From assembly GCF_011386835.1 (NCBI RefSeq), contig NC_088809.1, positions 1,178,001-1,242,000 on the forward strand: a DNA stretch of 64,000 bases, given 5' to 3'. Below are positions 45,970-58,200 of this stretch, piece after piece (positions within the stretch are counted from its first letter, which is position 1; each line of letters begins with the position of its first letter). This DNA comes from Chrysemys picta bellii (taxonomy: Eukaryota; Chordata; Testudines; Emydidae). Position numbers and translations under genes: made by a program. The notes below the pieces were generated by a model that saw only the letters and a program-made list of their open reading frames with translations, ran no database searches and had not been told where the DNA came from.

Positions 45970-48900
45970 GATTCTCAAACAATGGAAGTGAATATTATAC
46001 AATTTTTTCTACAATCTTGCTGAAATCTTGGATTCATGTAGTTGTGTGTCCCACTCTGTATCCCAGACAGTGTCCATGAGTGGTGATTACAAGATATGCA
46101 GTCATTAAGACAGGGCTCCTGCAGCTGTGTTACACTTCAAGTGCAAGTTCATGAATCAGTGACTGATTTCTAGAGCTTGTTTCTCTCCTTGGCCTGCTGC
46201 GCATTGTATAGTCCACCTTTACTTTACTGTAGTTACAAGTTAAGATTAATTGCTAAGGAATGTTATACAAAGCTGTAATCATGTGTCCGTTATTGAGCTC
46301 AGTAAAGCAACCAGGCATATACCCTGGAAGGAAATTTACATTAGTGCAGACAATATCTATTTGCAGGTACTTTATAAAACAGACAAATTGAAATGGATAT
46401 TTATGTCACTATATACACACAAGAGGAACAATGAAATCAATGCAAAGAGCCTTTACCTGTGTTACGTCTGTTTATTGTGTATTCCACCAAGAATTCCTGT
46501 TGCATGCGCTGACATTACAAGAGATTACTCTAGCATCATTTTAAGGTATGAAATGTTCCTTTGGGTCCCGCTTAACCTCATCACCCAAGAAAACAAAAGT
46601 TGACAGAGGGTTTTCTGCACAATAAGTACAACAATGGCACTTATCCTTTTCAGAATCTGAGTTGCGGGAGTCCCTCTGAAGGCAGTGAGGTTCTTGTGTT
46701 TGATTTTCCTCAGTGTCTTTGCACATTGGATTTTGGGTTTCATGACATTATTTGTAGCTGTTTTGCTGGTGCCAGAACTGTACTAATGCTTCAGGCCTTA
46801 CTTTAGGAAAGTCTGTGCTTATGTCTATCCCTATTCAGGACAGTACTGAAGCATGTTCAGTGGGACTTAAGCACATACTTAAATTTTGGCATGTGCTTCA
46901 GTGCTGTCCCAAATAGGGGTGCTTTCTGGAATCAGGAACTCAAATTGGTCCTCTGTTTCAGATGTTGCTTTTGTGGCATGGACCTCAATATCCACTATCT
47001 TGAGCTGGCTTTTTAAGGAAGACACATCTGCTTTTGGCCACATTTCTGTGTCACTGTGTTTCATCAATTATATTGTGAACAAATAGAAAAGCTTTCCTCT
47101 GTTAGCATCGTTTTCAGAGACAGTCAACATTTCAACTTGATAGACCCCAAAATGCCATTAAAGAGCAAGTGTCCACAGTGAGGTGGAAAGAATCTGAGAC
47201 TGAAGTCTTTTAAGATCCCAGACACGCCAGCCTTGTGATTTACACAGAGCACTGACCACATTTATATTCTGTATGAACTGTTGCCAGTCACGTGGCCTTT
47301 CTGAAGCATTCTTGCAGCGGTGGCAAAGACATTTGAAGAAGACTGCACACTGAATCCGGCACCTGGAAGCTGTGGGGTTTAAATGAACGGCTTCACAAGG
47401 ACTCCAAGTTTCCCTGAATCTGTTTTGCGTAAGGACTTGTCTACATTAAGTAATATTATTGTGTTTCCTTTGAATGTGATTGTGAAGAATCAACTTAGCG
47501 ACAAGTTGCTGGCCATGATTTGTCGTGGTGTGTGCTGATGAGCCTCTCCTGGCCAGCACCATGCCAGATAAGTCTTGACAACCTTCTTCAGACATGATTG
47601 AACGTTATAACGTAGACATGTTAGTCTCAGTAATATTGTTCCTAAAGGGCTCCCTGACGACATCATCTTCTTCCACTGTTGGTGATACCATAGTAGGGAC
47701 CAGCTTGCTATCAACAGTTCCATCCATTTCTTAGTGAGATCAATGTGAAGTCTGTCTACACAAGGCCTTAGTCCGCACTAGCTGGGCTGTTAATTCTAGT
47801 GCATGCTAGCACGTTGTGCCCTAACTGGCCTGTGTGGTCCCTGCTGAAGTTCCCTAGTGCACATTAATATACTCCCGTTTCAAACAGTGCTGGGTTAATG
47901 TGCACATTGGAATGTATGTCCCAGCCAGTGCAGACTAAGGCATTGTGTAGAAAAGCTCCTAGTGCATCTCCTTTTTTGTGAATTTGGCCCCAATCCTGAA
48001 CGTCTAATTCCAGGCCAACAGCTCAGGGGGAGGTTCTGCGTGAGTGAGGAGTTCAGATCTGGGTTCTTGTGAGGTGACATCACCTGACCAGAGTAGGGGC
48101 AGCATACTCCGCTGGTGTAAGCTGGTGCCACTCTAAAAGTAAGTAGAACTGTGCTAGTTTACACCAGCAGCAAATTGGGCTCATTTTGTGGTTTAATTAC
48201 TGTAGAAACTTTACAGCTTAATTACCTGATGCAATAATTACACCATAAAAGGAGTTCAATTCTCTTCCTAGGATCTGAGGTCAGAAGGCTGGGATCTCTG
48301 CAGTCTCCCTCTGTAGCCCCATGCCTTGTTTACAGCACACAAAACTGCTATGTGCGGGATCTGGGCTCCCTGCAGACATCTGCACTCCCACTCATCAACT
48401 GCAGGGCATTGTGGCCGTGCCAAGAACGGCCCTGATGGAGATGGTGGGTCTGTAGGACCTAGTGCTCCTGCTCCCAGAGCGCTAGGGCTGGAATTCCATC
48501 TCTGATAGGGTTAGGGCTTCTGGTCATTTGAATTTTGCCCTGGTGGTTTTTGCTGTCACAAAAAAGCCTGGATGGAATCCCAGCTGCCTTAGTGTTTGAG
48601 GGAGAAGCCATACTTTCCTGAACTCCAGCTGGAGTATTACATACATGGATATGCTCCCTAATCATTTGAAGTATTTTATTAAAACAAAATTCTGAGCTGA
48701 CTGTAGAAGGATTCTCACCTTCTGTAGGATTCTCCCATTCAGGGACTAACATTTTATTATGAAAGATAGGAACGTTAGCTGTCTTTGTCAATTCAGATTG
48801 ACTGCTGGCAGAAAAGTGAGCACATATGTTTTGCAGTAGGATATTTGAATGTGCTCATGACCACCCTTCCCTTTGTAGTGACGTGAGACTGGTTGGGCCA

Positions 48901-49080
48901 CAAGGGGTTAATTCTCTGCTGAATTTATCAAGCATCAGAAAGATTTCCCTTAGAAAGTTCCTGGTCTGTCCTTCCTTCTCTGTCCCCTCCCTCCTTTGTT
49001 CTCTTTTCTCTTTCACTCTGATCACGGTTCTAAAAACAACTCCTACCTGCCAAGGTCAATGTTTAATGTTTCAGAGCCTT
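45970..49080. other. Intergenic stretch upstream of SLC13A2
   Basis: No gene seen. Holds a palindromic repeat piece at ~46838-46917 (CAGTACTGAAGCATG, CATGTGCTTCAGTGCTG) and a hairpin-repeat relative at ~48108-48180. Confidence 0.5.
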
Positions 49081-49086
49081 TATATA
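49081..49086 (+). promoter_or_regulatory. Possible TATA box of SLC13A2
   Basis: TATATA in the context CTTTATATAGTCC, 52 bases upstream of the ATG. This would give a very short 5' UTR, with transcription starting about 25 bases before the codon. Confidence 0.4.
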
Positions 49087-49137
49087 GTCCCCATGAACAG
49101 ACCTGTGCATCTTTCAGCACTGGGCTAGTTCAGCACC

Positions 49138-49239
49138 ATGACTACTGTGTGGAAAGTGATTGTGGCCCACAGGAATTACCTGATTGCTTTCCTAGTACCT
49201 TTTCTGCTTCTTCCTCTCCCGCTGGTCGTTCCTACCAAG
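49138..49239 (+). CDS. SLC13A2: SLC13A2 exon 1
   Basis: 34 codons; first transmembrane helix with [17 protein letters not shown], then GTAAGA. Phase 0. Confidence 0.92.
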
Positions 49240-52200
49240 GTAAGAACTCTTAACTGCACTCAGAAACTCCGAGTTATTTGGAAAGCACTGCTTCTTGTAC
49301 ATTACAAAACCAAGCGGGAACCACAGGTCCGTTCCCTGATTAACTTCCATTGTGTCTGAGCTGGACAGTTACCTTTCCAGCTAAGTCCCCTTAGACCACT
49401 AATGGGGCACCTGGAATACTACAGCAAGGAGAGCCTCACTGGACAGTCTATCATGAAAATGTGTCACTGAATTACCGTAAAAATGTAACTTGCTTCAGAT
49501 GATGGCCCTGATTCAGCAAAGCATTTTTGCACATGCTTAAAGTCCATACCTGTGTGCCTAACCTTAAGCACATGCTTAAATGGCTCCTGAGTTGAAGCTT
49601 ATATGCTCAACTTTTAACTTCCCTCCTGATTTTCTCAAAAAAATCCTTTTCTGCTACTTTTCTAGTGTTGTCTTGAGACAGAGGAAACAATGTCAGGATT
49701 ATTTGTTTTATATGTCAACAGGACAAGGCATTTCTGAGCTATGGGACAAAAATAAGGTGTGTTTCACTTTTTTAAAAGTTTTGAAACTTTTTTCCTTATG
49801 GAAAATAGTTTTTAAAGAATGATTTGGTTTAGAATCTTCAAAAGTCTTGTGGGACACTTAGCGTTTATGATTACTTCTGACAAAGGTAAGTTCAAATGTT
49901 GGAATTAGTCACTATAGACTTTTAAATTCTGATCATGCCAAGATATTCCATTGGACTTTAAAATCTCTGCCAAAAGTCTGTTAGAGTTTAGAAGATCTGC
50001 TAACAGAGTGCAGCCACCATCCAGTATTTACACACTGTGAAACGAGCTGCACTGGTTCAGAGACTACAAACTCTGCTGGCAGGATTTGATTTGGATACTC
50101 CTTTGTCTTGTGTTTCAGTCACACCTATGTGGTGCAGGGATGGTATTATCCCCATTTTACAGATAGCGAGCTGAGGCACACAGATTAAGGTTAAAAATTC
50201 CACTAATTTTGGGTGCCCAATTTGAGACACCAGGGACCTGATATTTTTGAGAGTACTTAGCATTATATTGACTTTACATGTTTAAAGCACAGCTCCTATT
50301 GACTTCCGTTGCAACTGTGAGTTTTCAGCATTGCTGCAAATGAGACCCCAGGCTATCAAGTTGGGCCCCCAGAAAATGAGAAACATACAGTTACTGACCC
50401 TCTGTGAAAAGTTTAGTTTCAGTTATTTGCCCAGCATCACACTGGGATTCTGTGGCAGAGGCAGAGATAGAATCCAGTTCTCAAGGGTGGCATTTAACTG
50501 CCTAACCATGAAATAATCCTTTGTCTCATTCACTACACGCCTTCCAACTTCTGCAACAAAAGAGGCAGGGTCCTAGAAACATACTCCTCCACTACACAGC
50601 CCTGATTCACCTCCAGAGCACAGTCTGTCCTACACACTAAATGAGTTACGGATCCTGTGGAAAAATCGCATGTGATCATGTAATTAGACTTCATCATAAT
50701 GCATATACATCAGGGGGCTGAATGAAGGTTGCATATGATAACTTCCTAACTGTTGAGTGCTTGACTTTGTAAACTTAACATTTATTCAGATTTTTGAGTA
50801 ATTTCCTGGGTTTTTAAAAAATCAAATTGAAAAAACCCCCATAAATTCCATCACGTGGCATCATATTGGCACCCACATGAGTTATGAGCAGGGTTGGAAC
50901 CTTTAGATCCATGGCACAGATCTCTGCAACTGAAGCAAACGAAGTAACTGACAGCAACAGCAGCAGTAGGTTGTCATCCTCTCTGCGGACCAGCACAGAG
51001 GGAGATGAGACATACACGTTGCCAGTGGGTTTCACGGATTTGCTGGCAGCAGAGGAATGATGAGACTCAGGAATCTTGGTTCCATTCGGATTTTCAAGGG
51101 ACAGCACAAGGCACAGCCCTGAGACAAATGCCAAGTTTCAGCTTCCTGCTCCAAAGTGGGGGGGAGGGGAAAGCGCTAGAGCTGTTCAAAAATGGTCTCA
51201 AGAATTTTTAACATGGACAAAAAATGTATTTTCCCCGAGCCTTGTTCTCAGAAATGGCTGACTCATCTTGGCTGAAATTTTACACAAAACTTCAGCCCGA
51301 GGCAGACAGCTGGCATGTAAAATTTCAGCCCAAATGGTTGAAGTTTGGCAAAGTTATGAGCAACTGAAAACAGGGTCTTATAATGGGATGTGGTGCACAA
51401 TCTTAATAGTAGCAGGTGCCAGCAGTCCTGCCTATAATCATATATTTAAATACTTTCTTTAAAAAGCTAAAGAAATTCACAGACAAAACATTGTGTATAC
51501 AGTTTGGCTCTAATTTAATACCGTTGCATGGAAATAACATTATTAGATGTTGCAATGATAAAAATAAAGTAAATGCTTGGAAGTGTAGAAACTCAAAGGT
51601 CCGGATGTGGAAGCACCCTTAACTCTAACTCTGTCAACACCATTCCTCTCCCTGTCCATCAGCACTCTCTTTCCTCAGCCACCAACCTCCTCCATATTTC
51701 CAATATGGACCATAAGCTATCAACTCCATCTGGTAAAATACAATAATGATATAAAGAACCAGAGCTCTTCAGTTATCTGAACATTGGTGTTATGAGATTC
51801 TAACCCCAGCTCACCAGAAATCCCAGCAACCACTATACTGTAGATACAGATTTCCACCAGCACCTCCAGCACATATGGGGCACTGCTCCCAAACACAGAC
51901 ACAAAAGTAGTTCCGCTGCCTGTTAACAGCAAGAAACACCAACCTTACACTTCAGATACTGCCACATACAGTCTAGAAACAACAGTGGATACTGCGCACA
52001 CCCCAACCCCCAACGAAGGCAGTGGGAGCTGCAAGCGCTCAGCCTCCGTTAGGGTCAAAGGCCAAGAGGCAGGGCCCTGTGTATTCCACAATTTTGTGAC
52101 CAGGGAATTCACTCCTGGCTGCAGAATCTCAGCTTATGGGAGAGACTTTCAGTGCACAAATGGGTATTAAGTGCTTGATTCCCATTGATTTTCAATGGCA

Positions 52201-55200
52201 GTTGGGTGCCTACCTTCTTTTTGTGCCTTTGAAAATATCCTCTGATGTTTATTGCCCTTATGGTGGCAGAGATAACCTTAAAATGTGAACAGATTGCAAA
52301 CTGATGCAATGTTGCCTGCCTGAGTCTGCAGACATCCTGAAACAACATATCTGAGCAGTGTAACCTGTCCCATTCATCTCAGTCAAGGCCAGAGGGGCTC
52401 TAACTCTTATTCCATGGGTATAAAACTCTAAATGTTGATGCAGGCAGGCATCTGGCATTTTGTTTTCTGTTTCCCTACCCCACTGAGATCTGTCCTCCAG
52501 CACTCCCCAAAGGGACATGCTCCCTGCACCGTTGCATAGAATCAGGAAGCAGGCCGTCAAGGAGCCAGACCTGAAGTTCAGCTTGCAGTGAGGTGGGGCC
52601 GCCAGAAACACAGGCTGGCCAGCCTGGAGAAAGGTGCAGCAGAAGACGCCCAGTAAGCTGCTGCAGCTGGCTACAAGCTCCCCTCCTTTCCTGGCACACA
52701 TGATGGGAAGGAGTTCCCTAGCCAGATCACCTAGGCATCATGAAGGGAACCAAAGCCCAGGGAGTGGAGCTGGGCTGGAAAGCAGAGTGACAAACCTGTC
52801 CTTGAAAAATCATTTCTGCCAAAAACAATCATTCACAATTTTTACACAAAGAGTATTTTCAACAATGAGCTATAGTTATGTGTGAGTAGGGGAGGTTGTG
52901 ATGAGGGAAATGGGAATGAAAGGTATTTCATGGCAATAGACTAGATTAACATTGCTTCAGAATTTGGTCCCCTCATGCCACAGAGTACAAGGGGCCCTGC
53001 CTGTAGCCAAGCATTTCAAAAGTGATGATAGATTCTTAGAGTTTAATGCCAGAAGGAACCATTAGATCATCTAATGACCTCCTGTATATCGCAGGCCATT
53101 AAATTTCATCTAGTTACCGCTGTACTGAGATCAATGACTTGTGTTTGACTAAAACATATCTTACAGAAATGTATTTAGTCTTGATTTGAAGGTATCAAGA
53201 GAGGGAGAATCTACCGTTTACTTGAGTAGCTTGTTCCAATGGTTAATCACCCTCAACTGTTAAAAATGTATGCCTTATTTCTAATTTGAATTGTCTGGCT
53301 TCAGCTTCCAGCCACTGGTACTTGTTCTGCCTTTCTCTGCTAGATTGAGAGCTCTTTAGGATCTGGTAGTTTCTCCCCATGCAAGTATTTATGAACTGTA
53401 ATCAAGACACCTCTCAATCTTTGTTTTGATCAACTAAACAGCTTGATCTCTTTAAGTCTCTCCCTGTGTAAGGCATTTTCTCCAGCCCTCAAATAATTTT
53501 TGTGGCTCTTTTCTGCACCCTCTCTGATTAAAGTTTTTGGATGTCCAATCTGAGACACCTCAATGGAGCCTGATTTTCTGAAGACAGGCACTCAGCTCTC
53601 TCTGAAAATCATGCTCCTTGAACATCTCACCCAAAATCACTTGTCACGTTCGCAAATTTTGGTCAAAGAACCAGTCTGCATCTTTTACTCTCCAAAATAT
53701 GGACTCAGTGGAATATCCCACATACATGTAATCCTCTGACATGATTCGGGTGCGTCTGCAGAGAACAGGTGGTCAGGATACAGGGTCAGAGTTCAGGCCG
53801 TGAGGAACCTTAACTTTCAACTATTTATATATAATTGTAGTATTTTAATAATGCTTTATTTTTCTTATTAGTATTACAGTAATAGCTATTTACAACCACA
53901 ACTAACTGAATCATGGTTTTGTCAGCAAGTATTCTGTAGGTCTGATTTCTCAGTCATTTGCATGCCAAGATTTTTGATTGTTATTATTTGCATTGCAGTA
54001 GCCCCCAGAGGCCCAGTTGGGGTCTGGGCCCCGTTGTGTTCGGCACTGCATAAATACAGACAAAGCAGTGCTCCCTGCAGTCTTGGGGATCCCTGCTCTG
54101 GGACAGTATAAGACACAAAGATGTAAAAGTATAATGGAAAGAAGACACATAATACATGACTACGTAAACGTTTTTCTAACAGTGTAAAGAGAAGTAGAAA
54201 AAAAAGTAGTTACTGAAATTAAATGGGACTTAACTCAGATAACTGCTTATGTGGCTGGGGAGTGGGATCCAGAACTTTTCACTACTAAGTCACGGCTTCA
54301 AACCCAGCCAAAGTTGGTTGTCCTGGAAGTTACCATTTTATCAGGTCACTTGTGGAAAGATTTGGTGGATCTCAATTCAGTGTCACAAAGGGCACCAACT
54401 GCCATCTATCTGGTGTTCAGCAGAGGCCAAGGACTGACCAGGCCATGGAGAGAGACAGAATATTTCTGACGCTCCAAGTCTAAACATGGCCTTTACAGGT
54501 TAAGACTGGGCACACTGCTGGGCCACATGGAAGAAGCTTGCACTCTTACATTGGCCCAGCGGTGCATCTTCAGTGTACAGGGCTGTCAAGCTGACACCTT
54601 ACACTAAAAGGAAAAAAAAAAAAAAGCAAGGGGAAGGAGCAGGACACATAATGCCACACTGAGATGTCTGATCCCTCACAATTAACCAGCATACCTTCTC
54701 TAGTAATTAACTTGCTCCATTGGGAGATATGGATGGGGCCCTGAGATAAACTGTTGCGTGAACAAGGGTAAAACAAACAGAATGATAAAGGCTTTGTCTA
54801 AAGCCAAAGGAAGGAGAAATTGACAAAGATAAAAAGACAAATAATCAACACCTCACAGAAACCCAGCCACCAAGTGGAGCCTGATGCCTGGAGCTTCACT
54901 AGTCCATCTAATAGGATAACCAGCTTTGACTTCGAAGGAGGGTGTAAACTTTCACACATCTCAAAGGATTATATCCTGAATGCCAGCCTGGTGGTCACGG
55001 GGTCCCCTGGAGCATGAAACGGATTCGGAGCAGTAGCAGGATGTGCAAGATCTAGAGAGGAGGGTGTGTGAATGGAGAAAGAAGTATCTCTGTCCCTGGG
55101 GATAACTGATGACTCTACTGGTTGCCAATAGCACTGATATCCCTTTTCCAGGCCTCCAGACAGTTTATATTTTTCATTTTTATAAATCCCAATGGAGTAG

Positions 55201-58200
55201 GATGTGGGGGACTGTTCTGAGGAGAGAGTCTAAACCAAGGCCCATAATCACTGAATTCTTCACTGTCTCTGGGTCGGAGCCGTACAATGTGAAATATTAT
55301 TAGGCCCCCCCATATGCTCCCTTTCCTGTCGCTGTGTTCCTGACCAGCTTTATTGGAGGTGACCCTGTGCAGGTGGAATGTGCCAGCATCCCAGCACTTG
55401 CCAGGGATTCTCACTGACAGCTTTGCCAAGAAAACCCAGTGGCTTCTCACGGGAACACTAAATGGGAGAGATGGATTAATCAACATTGGGAAACTCCAAT
55501 TAATGTTCGGCTTGATGGAATATTTAACTAGGGAACTGCACTTTTTAAAGTTTCTGTGGTTGCCACTGAATATGGGGGGCCAAAATCCATCCTTTCCTCT
55601 CCTCAGAAATCCATCTCTTCCCCACCCATTCCTACTGCTGAAACCCTTATCCAGGACCTGGTAATCTCTACCTAAAGTACTGCCACTTTCTACTCTCCGG
55701 CCTACTGAATCTCACCTTTCATCCTTCCATGTCACAAGCTCTCCATCTCGTTCCATGCCATAGTCATGCTTGCCTCTTGCTTTCCTGGGTCTTCATGGGT
55801 CTGTCCGTGCCTGCTTCTCAGCTCTTGTCTAGTGCTATTCATCCACTTGGTTCCTGTGCTCAGACCAGTCCGTCCCACTCCCTTTAGAGCATTCGCCAGA
55901 AGATCGCTGTGCTGTCTCCCACACTGCCAGATAGGTTTGAAATTATCTCCTTGATTCCAGATTCCACATAACTCTTTCCCCCTTCAAATCCCTCTGCAAA
56001 CTTCCTGCTAGTCACGCTTTCCAGCATTAACCCACACTTCTGTGCCAGTTGCAGAATGAGGGAGATGTAAGCCACCTCTCCTCAGTCCCCAGCACAAGGC
56101 CTGAGTCACCATTGTGTTACCACCTGAGGAACTACACCGAAATAAATGTAGGCATGTTGTCATAAAAATTGGAGTAACGCACTGGTAAATCAGACCCCTC
56201 GTCTGGAGAGGGCACCCTGCAGCCCATGGTCTCTTCCTCTCTGCGTTATCCCACCCCCAGGAAAGAACCCCCATGCACCATGCTATTTCAGATCACCCCG
56301 AAGTCTTGTCATGAAGTCAATATGTTTAATTCAGAAGCTGGAATTGTCCAGAGCACAAGTAAGCCAAAATCCCCTGGAGAAAAAGGGTAGGGTACAAACA
56401 TTGGGATTGTTTCACCCTGGGGAAGGAAGAAGCTTTTGGATAATTTTGTGGATTGCAAAGGGCATTTTACAACAATACAAATAAAAAAAAGCAATCCCAG
56501 TGATTGGGAACGGAGGTTGAACTGTGATTATAGTTTGTCAAGTAGCCTATGCAAAGGCTGTGGCTTGTTGTGAAAAATCAAATGAAAAGTAAATATATAA
56601 TGATTTACAATGCTAAAAATCAAGGCTGCGGAAACCAATCAAAGTTCATCTGGGCCACTGCATGAAACACGCCGGGAGAAAAGTGAACTGGACCAATGAC
56701 TAACTGAGTTGTTCAATCATTCAAAGACAGAAGTAAATCAGGGAGAAGTTGCTACCAGCAGCAAAATCAAGGAGTCTGTTAAGAACTGCCAGCCTCTTAT
56801 CTGGGCAGGGTTCAAAGTCATAGAAAAAGAAATCAGTCAGTGTATAAGTTTTGCCTTTCCCTATAAAGGCTCTTCCACAAGGTCACTGTATATGCTGCCC
56901 CCTTATTTCTATCCCAGATCTCTGACAAGGTCACTGAATGCTTTGCCCTTTTCTCCATGACAGGAGGCAGATAACTGGGATCTGTTCCCCTTCTCTACCT
57001 GTGGCACAGTTGGGAGAAAGAGGCTAGAAGCAGGCCTCTGACTGAATGCCTAGTAAGAGCGTATGAATAAGCTTGTGGGCTAGTGTCTCAGTCAGCTGTG
57101 CAGTGTGCTCTGATTGTATGCGTTCTCTTTCAGGAAGCCCAATGTGGTTATGTTATCATCCTGATGGCGCTGTTTTGGTGTATGGAAGTCCTGCCATTGG
57201 GTGTTACTGCCCTCTTTCCTGTCGTGCTATTCCCGCTCATGAACATAATGGATTCGACTAAAGTAAGAGATCTGGCTCTTACCTATGTGTGTGTCCATCA
57301 ATCTCTCTGTCTCGGTGTGTCTGGGTGTCTCTCATCTGGTCAGTCCACAGGAACAGGATGGTTCCAACATGCAGTGTTGAGGAGGAGGAAACTGCATGAC
57401 TGGCACCCAGAGAGAAGGCTCACAGAACAAAGAATATCTCTGACCACCTGGAATGAATGCTGGGTCCAGCTCCAGAATTGAAACCAAAGGAAAATTATTA
57501 GTAGTATTGGATGCATGTAGCCTGCATAACAGTGTCTCTGACCCTCCTTCAGCAAACGTTCTCTCTCTGACTGTTTTCTGTTTCAGGTCTGTATGGAGTA
57601 TCTGAAGGACACCAACATGCTCTTCATTGGGGGGCTGATGGTGGCCATTGCTGTTGAACACTGGAACCTACACAAGCGCATCGCCCTGCGGGTCTTGTTA
57701 ATCGTTGGGGTCAGACCAGCCCTGTGAGTGAGAACCTCAGAAGTGTGTGTGAGGGGGAAGAAGGGGGCTCAGTGAGAAAACCAGATTCCACCCAGGGAAG
57801 GAGTTTGGAAATCTTTTCATTCCTGATTCAGGAAAGCACCAAAGTACATGCCAACGTCCATCATTTAAGAGCTTTCTTGATCCAGGTCCTTTGTTTGCAT
57901 TTGGTTCTCATCTCATTTCAGCCAGAGGGGTATGTGGGGCTTGGGAGTCTCCTGGGTGAAGAGTGAGATGAGTAATGAACTCCTGTATTCTCCGATATGT
58001 ACTGCAGCCAGCTCTCTTTCTTTCCCCTTTCTATATCTTGGCTGGAAGGACTGACTTAATAGGAAATATTTAACATTATGTAGCTAAATGACAGTGAGAA
58101 AGGGAACATCATAACCAGAACCATAGAAAAGCACCGTGTTAATGATTACGATCCTGGAGTGGGGACTGGAGTCTCTGTATTTAAAGAGATTAGAAAATCA

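Larger units (their letters stand above)
49240..57133 (+). other. SLC13A2 intron 1
   Basis: 7.9 kb. Contains a worn repeat at ~49505-49590, an old MIR-like copy split by a hairpin repeat (50138-50485), a CR1 fragment (53025-53532) and a second hairpin copy (53533-53639). No coding signal. Confidence 0.7.
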
